Source: Taenia hydatigena (taxonomy: Eukaryota; Platyhelminthes; Cestoda; Cyclophyllidea; Taeniidae). From it: 64,000 nucleotides of DNA. The translations under genes and the position numbers were made by a program. The DNA lies in NCBI GenBank assembly GCA_036345935.2, contig JADWOT020000010.1, positions 954,633 through 1,018,632 of the forward strand, read 5' to 3'. Positions 22,833-34,890 of this stretch are shown piece after piece (position 1 is the first letter of the stretch; every line of letters begins with the position of its first letter). The notes beneath the pieces are model-generated. The model saw nothing but the letters and a program-made list of their open reading frames with translations. It searched no databases and was not told where the DNA came from.

Positions 22833-25800
22833 CTATATTTTTGGTATAGAAGAAGCCTTTCCCAATTCCGTTTATGTCTCTCCATATCTTTGGTTGATCA
22901 GATCCCTACCTTTTTGTCAAGTATATCTCTCTCACCTACTGTCGATTCGATTGGGTATTATCAGCATTAAAATTGTACTTACGGGTTGGCAAATAATCTG
23001 TGCTAGGCCACACTCCCTTAGATTACCACTTACCAGTTAGGCCTCATCTTAGATCAAACCACTCATTTGATTGTTAATCACTTCGCCTTTGCTTTTGGCC
23101 TAACTTGATGGCTGTTAGAGTTTCCAACAAAAGTGGCAAAAATCCTGCGTAGGAACAACCAAATTGATCCAGTTTAACTATCTCTTCCTAGTCTTGCGAC
23201 TTTTAACAGCTACTCTCATTCCAGATTAATTAAAATATTGCTTACTTGTCCACCTGTAAGCACGCAGAGAACTGTTTCCCGAAATGGAAAAACAAGTAGG
23301 TGCTATTATCGCTTTCATTAGTAATTGTGTGGCCTAGTGTTTCATGAAGAACTCACGCTTTCATGTGGAACAATGTTCTGTGTGCGGGCCTCTTTCGTCA
23401 GTGATGAATTGGACTGCAGTGTTGAAAAGCATGGTTGCAGTGGTATAATGAGATGATACTTTGATGAAACTAGAGCACGATCTGCACACTATTCTCTACA
23501 GCTGTCAAGTGCCAGGATGCCACGGTATTTATACACGCTTACCATTTCCAAATAGTAGGCACATTTTTAGATTAAGGTAGATGTCCTGAGTCTCGGATTG
23601 ATACTAGTGATTTGAGCCGTGCAGTGCGTTGCACATGACGTGGGAGTCAGCTGTCCAGCAGACACGCCGTGAGCGCACTACGGATTTTGCACGTCAAACT
23701 TGGCCTTTGGCTGACCTAGTGTGAGCAGTTGTGGCACGATTATATTGCATCTGACCAATGTGGCAACCGGTGAGAAGGATACACATAAAGGACGCCAGAG
23801 TCTAGCATGCTAAAGAATTTGTCATGCTGATGGACTATTCGCCAGATAGTCACATTCAGTTTTCAGGCCATACCATCCTTAAGTGCGAACAGAAACTGAG
23901 CTAAACCTGACGCTCTCGATCGCTCACAGCACTCCAGCTATTCAGCTTCCACTGTGTTCGTACACCTTAGTGCAGCATCTAGCATCCTTTGGCTTCGTGC
24001 AATGTGTTCGAGATGTCACACGACCAGCACCGAGGAAGAATTTTTCTATCTTGTCTAACGGTTACATATTTTAGATCTTGAATTTGCTATTTGATGTTGG
24101 CAAAAACGCATGCTGAGACCTATTATGCAGCAGTAACAAGGCCAATATCTCAAGTGTGATGTGTGCGGTGAGTTGTACCCTGCGTGAGCTAGGCAAACGC
24201 ATTGGTTTTGATTAGCACGAAGAGCTTTGATCTTGCTCACTGTCCTGAGTGGTAAGATTGTCCCATGTATTTGACGTGTCGATGGTCCCACATTCCACTC
24301 CTTGCCTTCCATGTCTCTCATTCCACGAAAGTGCGAACTAGTAGGCTTTGGGAAGACGCAGAATTTTGCTTCACAGGCCACAGAACTTTGTGTAATTCTC
24401 ACCATATAAACGTCACTTAGTGAAAACTTTATAAATCAACTAGCCTACCGATGTTTTGCACTAGTAAGGATTGCGTCAACTAACTATCATCGCGAAGATT
24501 AGCATCCATTGTGCGCTTTATCCAAGTCTCTTTGCTAATAAGCTAGCCATTTTTGCCATGCTATCAAACATTAAAGTGCATTTGCACTTTTGTCTTTGAC
24601 TGTAAAAAAAACCCAGAGAAATCCTTTGTTTTAATGGGGATTTCGAGGCATTCATAAAGGATTAGGTCAATTGAGGGCCGCACCAATTTGCATCATGCTA
24701 AATGTAAATAAGCAAAAATAAAATAAATGAAAATATGAATTTCCGCTACATTGCTGGGAGGTCCTTGACTTAAGTTTGTTTGTTCCCGCTACAGCTGCTT
24801 GTCCAATTTTTGCGCACATTATATGTGATATTTAAGCAAATCAATGCAAGGAGGAAGGAATTCAATTTTGTTCAAAAATATTAGGGTTAAAACAGGCCAA
24901 CTAGACACAAAAGGCTAATTGTGCGCCTATATTTCCCCCATCACCTTGCATTGCCAGAATTTGAATTATCATCATCATCAGCAGCAGCAAAGGGCTACCA
25001 TCAGTAGCTAACAAATCAATGTGTTTTGAGGATGGCCAAACCCGTCATTTATTCGGTAAAATTGATGTTGAGTTGATCAGGACGTGAATCAGTTGTAATA
25101 AGTGCCATAGCAGCTTAGGGTTAATTATCAAAATTTTATCCAAATGTTGGCTGATTATTCTACGTCTGACAGCTGACTGAGCTTTACAGATACGCACTTC
25201 GTTTCTTTAATGATAAAGAGAATTTCAGTCATATTGATCTGTGTCCAAACATAAACGCAGCATGATCTGATGTATGCGGATGTGTTAGCGCATATTTGGC
25301 GATCTATTATCACTGGGTTTTTACTTTGGTTATTCTGAAATCATCAGGTCCAATCCACTCACCCTGAATAAGTCACAATGCAAGTGTACATGAGGTGAAG
25401 TTACCCCCAACCTGAATAATTTGATGACAAAGGCACTTTTTACTGAAGCAAGAAATGATTTGGACATCATAAAGACAGGCCCGGATATCATCTGTGCTAT
25501 CAGGGCACCAGACAACATGTATCTGTCACATCTTTGCATACACTATACGAAGTTAAGGACCAAGTTGTATTGCCCAATCACTGGAACAAACCTTGAGACA
25601 AATCAATGCTATTGTCACAATGTGCAACAATTTGACATTCTGCTACCCAACAACAGTACGGGGCATGGAAGATGCAGACAGAGTCCGCAATAGGTCACGT
25701 CTCTTGCAGAGTAGGTACATTCTCTGTAAAACTGCCCTGATGCAGTCAGTAGATGGATGTGTAGGCGAACCACCTGCGGACTCTTTAAACTGTGTTGTAA

Positions 25801-26300
25801 CTGGCGCTTATGTTAATAGGCATCTGTTTTAGGAAGCACCTGATACTAAATTTGCATGCGTGACTTGGACACATTGGTCGCAACCACATAGGTGATAAAT
25901 GAAAAATAAACGTCCTGATAATGATAGTCATGTATACCGACGCAGAGTAGTTAGGGAATATTTGGATCTGGAACGCTGGATGTTTCAATCCGTTGTCAGG
26001 CCCTATATAGTAGAAATTTTCATTGTAAAATAAAAGTTGCTAATTTCCTTTAAATCTCCTGATAAATTATTTTAAAATACCCATATGCACTCAAGTATAC
26101 TGAAGCACTGAATTTGTGAAATGTAGAACAGTTAGTAAAGCAGTAGCTGTATAAGCGTCTGGCTCAAATGCTCAACTTAGATTGGCCTTTGATGATTGTA
26201 ATTTGTCAAAAGGTAAGGCTTGGATTGTACGCTTCTGTCCTTGCTCAAATTTCACAGCATTATGAAGTTTATAATTTAAAGGTCAGAGCACCAATGGTAA
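22833..26300. mobile_element. About 3.5 kb interrupting the IR2 left arm
   Basis: The right arm is continuous across the equivalent point (about 32,715-32,730). In the left arm, homology stops near ttggcaagataat and resumes near ggtaaggtacataagtg. This is either an insertion on the left or a deletion on the right. Inside, 23,590-23,840 is a copy of a repeat found at 37,140-37,345. Frames at 24,055-24,405 (-), 25,421-25,693 (+) and 25,593-25,832 (+) have no recognised motif. No transposase, reverse transcriptase, terminal repeat or target duplication was identified, so calling it a mobile element is inference. Confidence 0.35.
23590..24400 (+). repeat. Dispersed repeat R6, copy 1
   Basis: Matches 37,140-37,520 directly: gtcaaacttggcctttggctg / gccaaacttgaccttacgctg, gagcagttgtggcacgatta / gagtacttgtggcacaataa, and ttgtcatgctgatgg / ttagtcatgctaat. 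The first ~260 bp match best; the rest is patchy. Confidence 0.5.
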
Positions 26301-27355
26301 GGTACATAAGTGCTCCAAACAGCAAAAATTTTCATGGCTCTGATTGAAGGCAAACTTGCTCATTTAGGGGGCAAAAGCCAAGTCTCATTTCCAGAGGCTA
26401 GCAAAACGCCATGTTTTGTAGCTGTCACACCAGCTGGCATACGCGCATCTTCCACGAATCATTCTTTGCCAGTATATCACTTTCCCACATAAACGCCAAA
26501 ATTTGGAGTGGAAATAAACCTTAATGCTGATGAATCCCCAGGTAATTAAGTGGTGCGCTTTGGCCACTGGTAGGTGTGGCTATGTCGACTTCACCTTGTC
26601 AATTCCTCTCCAGCAGCCCTACTTCTACAAACTGGAAAATTTGCTAATGAAACAATTCATGGCAGGCAATGCACTATAGTTGCTAGTTTGTCAACACAAC
26701 AGTCGGTGAAGAACACCTAAAGCCACTACAGCTCCAAAGGCAGTTGGCGGTACGCTTGATCCTGCTTGATCCATGTTGCCTTCACTTTTATAACGCTCGT
26801 AATAATCAGCACATAATCGGATGTGAGCAATTCCATGGGGCCTATTACAGCAGCCTTGAAGAATGGCGAAGCATTTATGTAATGGTCGTGTAGTCGTATC
26901 GATCGGGTCTACTTCCTGTGCATTTAGAGAACGGTACTTTGCTACTGGGCAGCAGACACATAGACCGCGATATCCATGGACAGGAGCGCAATGCAACCCA
27001 AACGGTAGCTGTACATTAAAATACTCGTGGTCAATTTAAGTAGCAAATATTTTACGCATTGGCTCTTCCGACTCCAGCATCACGTCCTCACTAGAATCTG
27101 GCAAAATACAACATTTTACAGCTGCTTGTTAGGAACCACACACAATACGAAAAGGCGCAAATGAGAGTTTGTTAGATCTTTTGGGAAACAGGTGGCGTTA
27201 GGAACGTTTTGAATAAAAGGTGGTGGTTATGTGAAGATAGTTGGCGGAAGTGCCTGCCAAACCATGCCCATCGGTTAATGCGCTGACGGTGGCGAGTAGA
27301 GAATATTTAAGTTAAAAGACCCCACTTGCAACTTGGAATCCTAATGCCAAGACGT
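26301..27355 (+). repeat. IR2 left arm, inner part
   Basis: Reverse complement of about 31,692-32,725; paired positions sum to about 59,045. Pairing words include gccaagtctcatttcc, gtagctgtcacaccagc, aattaagtggtgcgctttggcc, aaaatttgcta, and aaaccatgcccatcggttaatg. Both copies carry a frame in the same relative orientation (26,691-26,996 minus here; 32,169-32,396 plus there) with shared LLC, HRLLC and CADYYERYK/CKRHK-like positions, too eroded to name. Confidence 0.75.
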
Positions 27356-29150
27356 GTCACGTGAAGCTTTTTGATGGGTCTATTTGTTGAAAAGTTTTGC
27401 AATCTTGAGTGACATCAAAGTCAAAAATAAATAACTGGAAGTGGACTGGGGGTATTAAAGATAATCAATTTGATCGAGAATACTGGAACCTACCAGTATA
27501 GATGTCAGGCTTGATGAAAATGTTGATGTTAAAATAATTTGCGCCGTGAGAGGGAGGGATTGCATTAACCGCTGTGTGCTCCGGTCAGCGCGAAGTCTGA
27601 ATCACAGCACACTTTACATTCCTTTGTACGAGTAGGAACAATTCTGTCAAACATTCATGGCAAATTAACAACACCAGCAGAATGATGACGATATGTAAAG
27701 ACAATTTGTCATACCTGGGGCAGTAGTTGTGTGTTTTGTCTGGATGAGCCAAATTCGAAAGAGATAGCAGAATTATTGATACGAAAATAAGATGTCCCTC
27801 AACCTTGAGTTGCAGCATTACAGAAACTCGATGAATTATGTTGACTGCAATGGGATCGAGCGATTGGACTATCTGTGTCATTCTATCACTTAAGCGATTC
27901 TTCGAACATTTGGGTTAATGTGCTCTGTGCATCAAGAAGCGGTAAGTCCAACTTGTGTCAGAACTGCGCATCCTCTTAAGGAATTGGGATTTCTATGCAA
28001 ATTTTGTTCACCTGTGGAAATTATCTCTCGACACTTTACTGCTCTATCCAGATTTGATAATTCGGAAGGTCATAATATGTTGGCTTGCATGAAAGTGAAC
28101 CGCCTCTGCTTGGGTCTGGTGACCATGTGTATGCTTGTGCCCATCCTGCTAAGTTCTCATCTCAGGTGATCGGGCGGCACTAGCAAAAAGATACGTGATT
28201 GCGGGATATTTTTAATTATCAAGGGGTATTAAAGATTTGACAGGAGGGTCTTCCGTTGCTATGTAAACTTAACTGAACTTGGTCTTACAGTGATGAATAT
28301 CACACAGCCTATTCTTAAGTCCCATAGGCCAGTCTGGGAGGATCGGTGAGGACTACGACACACGCGAACGTCCAAAAATTTGCTGCGAGAAAAAGAAAGC
28401 TCAAAGGAAGTTAGGATAGGAAGGCATTCTGTGCTCTTCGACACATTGTACAGCATCCAAATATGCAGCTACACTAGCTGCTTAATATCAGCATCAAAAT
28501 AACTAAGCTCGCGTTTTTCAGGCTATAGTCTGATTATTGTCTGGGTCACTGAAAGTGCCAGGAAAGATATACAGCGCCCAATAAATGGCACTGTACAAAG
28601 TCCATGACTCATGTGTGTGTCTTACGGTATGTGGGCATAGGTAATCGCAATAACTTCTCAAGAGTCGATGCGATAGTATGTTTTGCGCTTAAATCCACAT
28701 GGAATGTGTTAGAGCTTTCGGCATCTAACAAATCGGCAAACTATATTGGACAACTGTCAGTAGGAAGAGTTTATTGATGATGCCTGGCAATCTTGACATT
28801 CTGTAGACGCTGATGTATTCAACTTTATGAATAGCCGCTTCAAGAACATTTCGTGTGCTTGACTTTGCTCCACCAGTCCTTAATTATGGACCCTTATTTT
28901 CTATGCGCACAAGTTGTCTTTAAATGCAAAGTAAAATGGTATGCAATTTGAAGAACCAGACTTGAGCTCTACAAGTGAGGTCGGCTTATGTGATCGACGC
29001 TACGAAGGTCGCAACTGATAATTTGTCACCAAATTCGAATCAAATGAGAGAATGTCAGAGCACGAGGAGGTCAGAGAGTAAGACTGTAGAAATGTTAACT
29101 ATGTCAATAAGGAGACGCTCAGTGATTGTGCACTAATGCAGTTCTCAATT
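27356..29150. other. IR2 loop, left side
   Basis: No repeat partner found. Frames at 27,585-27,881 (-, hydrophobic) and 27,918-28,169 (+) lack motifs. The promoter and any 5' exon of the zinc-finger gene should lie toward the right end. Confidence 0.4.
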
Positions 29151-29173
29151 TTAGAGGTCTAGCGAAATTATCA

Positions 29174-30246
29174 ATGTATAAAAACGTGGCCCCAGATGCT
29201 TCAACTGGAAGTTCGACGGATAAGACTGGATACAGGAGAAGGATAATCCAATCACTTATTACCAACTCAGAAGACGAGATCGAATTCCTAGCGGAGATAA
29301 GGGTATGTGTGATTTTTGCTTATCACTTATCGCTAAACATCACCGTGTTTAACTTACTTGTTTTTTCATCAATTCTCATAGAAGATGCTGGAGATCAATG
29401 ACCCTCGACTAAATTACATCCTCAATGGAAGGGCCATCAAGAATCCCTTCATATGCGATCGAAGAACTCAGCTGCGATGTCTCCTGGATTTGTTCTGTAT
29501 GCAATTGTGGCATAGAGCCACGCAATTTGATACCTGCCAATCGCATTTATGAGAAGAAATAATCTGTCATGTGGCAATGCTCATGCTGGCGTGCTATTGT
29601 TTCCCTCTGAGAACAATTTCCGTTGTTGTAGTTTGCTTAGTTCCTTGCTTTGATTTGTTGTGAAAGGTGAAGAGGAGGCTAACATTGGGTACAAATGTAC
29701 GGCGTGCGGTGCAGAACATAAGGACTTGGATGTGATGCGTCAGCACCTGCTGTCGCACAGCAAATGCAAGTTCTACTTGTGTGTACGTTGCCTCGAGGGC
29801 TACAACACGCTTTTAGGAATGAATCGTCACATCATGACACACATTGGTAAGGTTTGGTTGAAGTAAATGTCCCCTGTCTTTACGGTAAATCCAACAAATC
29901 ATGCCTCATATGTTCTTTAGTTACAGACGATAGTAACAGGCTACGGGCATCAGTTAAAACACTTCCGGAAAGATTGAGAGATCCTAAGGACGTAGAGCCT
30001 CCTCAATCTCCTATGCGCATAGAGTAGGTGAGATGTCCTTCTAAAGAAAGATTCAGGAACGATTGCCGCTGCGTTGTCTGCGGACTCACTTTCAACCGCT
30101 TGGATATGGTGTTATTGCACACAGAACACGAACACCCAACTGAACGAGATGTAATTGACCGTCTGCGTCATAGTCTCCTCCGTGCTTCACTCAATCTTGG
30201 TGCAGGTAAGGGAAAGAATGCTCCAAACCCTGCCAGCCTGTCCTAG
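29174..30246 (+). CDS. Three-finger C2H2 zinc-finger gene
   Basis: C2H2 fingers usually bind DNA, less often RNA or protein. Exons can be joined as 29,174-29,302; 29,382-29,496; 29,667-29,846; 29,921-29,991; 30,028-30,246, with introns of 79, 170, 74 and 36 nt. All have GT-AG ends and matching phase, giving ~237 residues from the ATG at 29,174. Finger 1 (YKCTACG..RQHLLSH) and finger 2 (YLCVRCLEG..NRHIMTH) are C-x2-C-x12-H-x3-H. Finger 3, in the last exon, is CRCVVCG..LLHTEHEH. Without the 36-nt intron an in-frame TAG (30,025-30,027) would end the protein before finger 3. The first two exons encode an unrecognised acidic/basic region (NSEDEIEFLAEI; NDPRLNYILNGRAI). A coding exon further upstream is possible because an acceptor (aattttag) precedes the ATG. 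Three related minus-strand pseudogenes share the fingers, an exon boundary and the C-terminal APxP-stop. This copy looks intact. Confidence 0.7.
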
Positions 30247-31691
30247 AAGAAGGACAAATTTTAGTGCTACTATGCATAAAACAGAAAGCTCTTCGTAATG
30301 ACTTTATCAAATTAGAAGTTCGCGCTGCATACATTGTAATTGAAGGGCGAAGTCTGCTTATTCAAGCAGCTTTTATTTATTCCATTTGAAATCCATCTGC
30401 TGAGCTTTTCCATTTATGTAACTTCTTGGTTGGTAAATGGGTTACTGTGCCTTGTTTAAGAGCCTTTGGAGGCATGCAGCCAGTAAATTCCCGTATGCTT
30501 GGGATAAAGTAAAGCCTACTTACAAAAGAGCTGGACTCAAGTGAAATCCAGCAACGCCTTTTGACAGTTGCTAGTGTGAACAATGACTGGGGTAATGTGA
30601 GAGGGAATCGGCAGGTGGTTCACGAAATGAACCAGGACGGGCAAAAATTATCCTTCACATTGCACTCATGTGAAATACGCAAAGTTCATCAAATCGTTTC
30701 TAGGATTCGAGCCAAAACTGCACAAGTGTCTACACTGGTCTGGCATCGTGGTTAGTGGTTAAACAAATTAACAATAACAATCAACTTGTGAAATACTTTT
30801 ACCGCTGAAGGCAAAAATTAACAGGGGTACGCCGTAAAGTGCAGCCCATAGGGTGAGAAGATGAACAATCCCTCTTAGCTTATATAAGTAGGACACAATG
30901 CGAATCGGTTTTCTGATTCATAGGAGAGGTGTGTCTCATCGCGAGAGAGGTTGTATTACCACTTACCAAAATACCTGCCTCTTACTGCGGATTAGCTAAA
31001 GTCCAGATCAACATATATTTAGCAAAACTGTGACCCTTGAAGATCACCAAGACTTCGCAGACTTTTAGTGAGATCAGGTTACTGTAAATGTAACAAAAAT
31101 ATAGACTAATAGAAGCTAGCAATCCAGCTTTGGTCCAAGTGAAGTGTGAAGTGTTCTGGACTAAGGTCGGAAAATGACTCTCTGTCACGCTGCCACATTG
31201 CCACCTTCTGCGCGGCTGCATTGCTCATAACTGCGCAAAAGCATGCTTAAGGAGAGGCGATTTCCCACGGTCAGTACAGACGAAAATGTGACCAATGAAA
31301 AGTTAAAGATTTGCGCCAAGACATTCAATTGCTTGGCCCTAGCAGCATTTGTTTCTGTTACGTACGCAAGACTGGAAAAAAGGACGATTGTACATAGAAT
31401 TGTTTGGGATTATAAAGTTAGGTGCTTTCATGCATCAAGGGTGAACGTAGAGCGCTACTAAAGTTGGCCTAAGCACTACTGTAACACGTATCTACGTAAG
31501 GTTCATTTTATGCCTCAGCCCTTAGGACACCATCCACCAGCAATATGCATTCCCCCCCACAGCCTCCTACTAATCTCAATTAAGTAGGGCTCGCTTTACG
31601 ACTCAAAGGACTCATTCGTGAATTCATCAAATTTGCCAACCTCTTTTATAAATTGTATGTGGCATATACCATATGTAGCATGGGGTATACA
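30247..31691. other. IR2 loop, right side
   Basis: Contains the 3' flank of the zinc-finger gene. No canonical AATAAA is visible in the first ~100 bases. Frames at 30,377-30,583 (-), 30,561-30,755 (+), 30,982-31,221 (-) and 31,243-31,461 (+) have no recognised motif. Confidence 0.4.
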
Positions 31692-34600
31692 TAATATATG
31701 CAGTATTCCAAGTTGGAAGCGGATTCTTTCAACTTGACCATACTCCACTCGCCACTGTCAACACATTAACCGATGGGCATGGCTTGACAGGCACCTTTGC
31801 CAGCTTCTCTTCCCATTATATTCGCCCACTTCTATTCAAAATGCTTCTAAAGCCATCCATTCTCCAAAAAACTAGACAAACTCTTATTCGTGTCTTCTCT
31901 TCACCATTGCATGTAACTTTCAATGTGGAGCTGTGAACTTTTGTATTTTGTCAGATTTTGTCGGAATCGTGATGCTGGATTCGGAATGGACAACGCGTAA
32001 AACTTTGCTAAATAAATTTAGTAAGGATAGTGTAATGCGTAACTACCGTTTTGGTTGCATTACGCATCTGTGAAGAATGTCGAGGTTTATGGGTGTGTCG
32101 GTAGGTATCAAAGTAACATTCTCTAGAAGGCACGGAGAACGGACTCGATAGCTACGACTACAAAAACATTGCACGGATGCTTCACAATTCTGCGATTCTG
32201 TAATAGCTACCATGGAACCGCTTACAATCTATCATCTGCTGATCGTTGTAAACGTCATAAAATTGGGATAACTATGACTCAGGTAGGATTAAGTGCACCG
32301 GCAACTGCCTATGGAGCTTTGATGGCTTCCACTGCTCCTCATCGGCTACTTTGTTGGCAAAATAACAACTATCTTGCATTAAATTATATAGGTTGAGTTT
32401 TATTGGCAAATTTTCTAGTCTGCAGTTGATCTCTTACGGAGGAACCGACAGAGTCGGAGTCGCCGGACCACACCTCTCGGTGGCCAAAAGCACATCACCT
32501 AATTGCTAATGAATCCAACAGCATTAAGTCTTGCAACTATTTCCCCTTTGGCCTTACCAAGATTGCTTTGGGGAAGCTGCGACTATGCCTGCTGGTGTGA
32601 TGGCTACAAATCTCTGCATTTCGCTATCATATGGAAATGGGACTTGTCTTTTCCTGAATAAATGGTCTATTGGGCACATTTTTCTTTAGTCAGTAGTACA
32701 GGGATTTAGCAGTTTGAGGCACTTACGTACGTTGTCAATAAAGCTTCACTCATGCACGATGTCTTAAAAATTGTACTAATTGCAAAGCATTGATCGGGCT
32801 AGAACCGCTGTTGAGGATCTTGTCTAAGTGACAGAGCCTACTGCCCTCACCACAAGGCAGACAACAGCAGCACCCTAAGGGAAGGAATGTCTTTTATTCA
32901 TCAAGTGTCACAGCAAAGTGCATTGTAGATTCTTAAATTTTCCTCCAATTTACATTTTGTAACTATAGCTATCGCAGACGTGCCATGCTCGCCAAATAAT
33001 TTGCCCAGTTTTCACAGGAAAGCCATCAATGAGACCGAGTTTCTCCGCATACCGCATAAAGACTTATCAATGCGAGACGCAGACAAATTTGTGAGGACGT
33101 ATTCTATTTTTAGAAATAGTACCATTAGCATTTTAGCATTAGTTAAACCTATGGTTATTTGTTCACAAATGTTGGCTTAGAAGTGCCCCGAGAATTCCCT
33201 CAGTGACGACCTGTACACTGTGTACTTGATGCACACAAAATTTTCTTGGTTGACTATCTCGACTGTACCACCCGTTGAGCAGAATCGACAAATTTTAAAT
33301 GAGATGAGGCCAGAATGTAGGTAGGTATAGTAGAGCCATGTGTGCAAGAGCTTTGCCAACATTAGCAATTGTTGAGCATCAAACCGATGATCCTGACGTC
33401 CCTCGTCCCATTCATTTTTCTAATTTGCGTCAAGCGCTACTAAAAACGGATTATTAAGAAGACAAAGAAAGTCGGGCTTTGCCATTTTAAAGAGAAAATC
33501 ACGTTCTACAGATTCATGAATAGCAAAACTCTACAGCGATACCTCCTTTACTTAGTGTCTCTTCTCTGCCTTTTACTCATCGGATGCGAACTTTTTTGGT
33601 GCATTCAGCGCAGGCTTAAATCAAATGCTTGTATATTTTTATATACTTGCATACATATATAGATGCCTACAGAAATTTATATACATATATATATGCATAT
33701 ATTCGTGAACGCATACATATTGCCATCACTATTATAAGTATACGCTTGCTAACGTATGTATTTTAAGCAGATATGTGTTATTAATTTATGCAATTAGCAA
33801 ACAAGGTGAAATGGTGAGGTCGCATGCTTTGTCTACTACAAGACAAAATTAAACTTGCGGGTGGAATTATTGGTAAGAGGTGTCTGATTTCTCCAGACTA
33901 GATGGAAAAGCAGCCTGATTTTGGGATTAATAAAATTGCCCAATGGGTTTGCATTCAAAATGTCAGCCTAGAGTCAATCCTTTTCTGACTTTAGTAAGAA
34001 GGGCAAGAATCCTTCCCAGAGTGACGAATGCATCCAAGTCTACGAACCTGGAGTTGACATGTGAGCGGATCCATCGGTTGAGCACCTTGGAGGAGTCAGA
34101 ACCGTTGCGCACGTTTAAAGCATGCTCGTTCAAAGACTTAATTGATGGTGCCTTTTCAAAGCAATTAAGAGCCATCTCCTCGATCGACTGCTCGACAGGT
34201 ACTTCAAGTTGGAGTGGTATCAGTCATGACTGCAGATATTGAAGTCATGGAGCACAGTTGAATAGCCAGCGATGCAATCTAAGCTTCGTGTCCGAAAATC
34301 ATGCAGAGGAGTAGCGTATTTGCAGCAGCATTGTTTTCCTGACTGTTCTCGAATTTGAGAGGTTGCCATTTGTTGCTCTATACTTTGCATGAAGTTCCTT
34401 TGGTAACATTGTTGCACTTTTACTCCTAAAACCTGCATGGAATGTGTCGAACTATTCGGCAACCAACTAACATGCAAACTCTACTAGTAACAGTCAGTAG
34501 AAATAGGTTATTGACACTATCAAATAGTTTTGGTGATTCGTTGTTTCGGATGTGTTTGTCTTCATGCACATTGCGACTGGAAGCACTCCGGTGCTTTGGT

Positions 34601-34890
34601 GCTGCCTGTTGGTCTTTAACTATGCGAGCGCACCCACGTCTGTGAAAGCGCTATGCGTCGCAAATGGATTAGTTCAAGTTTAATACACCGATTTTACTTG
34701 TAGTAGAAATTGCAGCAAGGTGCCCGTTTAGCGAATTGCTGAACAGAATCGGGCTGTGTATCCCTGCTTAAATCCTAAAGATGCGATCATTCTTCATCAG
34801 CTTTAACTTTTTGACTGCAAACTACAACTCAGTGGGAAACAAACTCATCAAAAGCCGTTACACAATGCAGCATTAATCAGGCAGGTAACA
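31692..34890 (-). repeat. IR2 right arm (uninterrupted)
   Basis: Reverse complement of the left arm in two collinear parts: 31,692-32,725 with 26,301-27,355, and 32,725-34,890 with 20,665-22,832. It lacks the 3.5 kb present in the left arm. The minus-strand frames 33,177-33,368 and 33,963-34,175 are the partners of 22,187-22,378 and 21,355-21,600. Confidence 0.85.
33640..33750. repeat. AT/TATGCA-rich simple repeat in IR2 right arm
   Basis: Partner of the block at 21,785-21,940: runs such as atacatatatatatgcatat. Irregular, so it is decayed or interrupted. Confidence 0.6.

Noticed and set aside
24968..24990. atcatcatcatcagcagcagc triplet run
   Set aside because: Short interrupted microsatellite of no evident significance; likewise the gttgttgttgttg run near 55,420.
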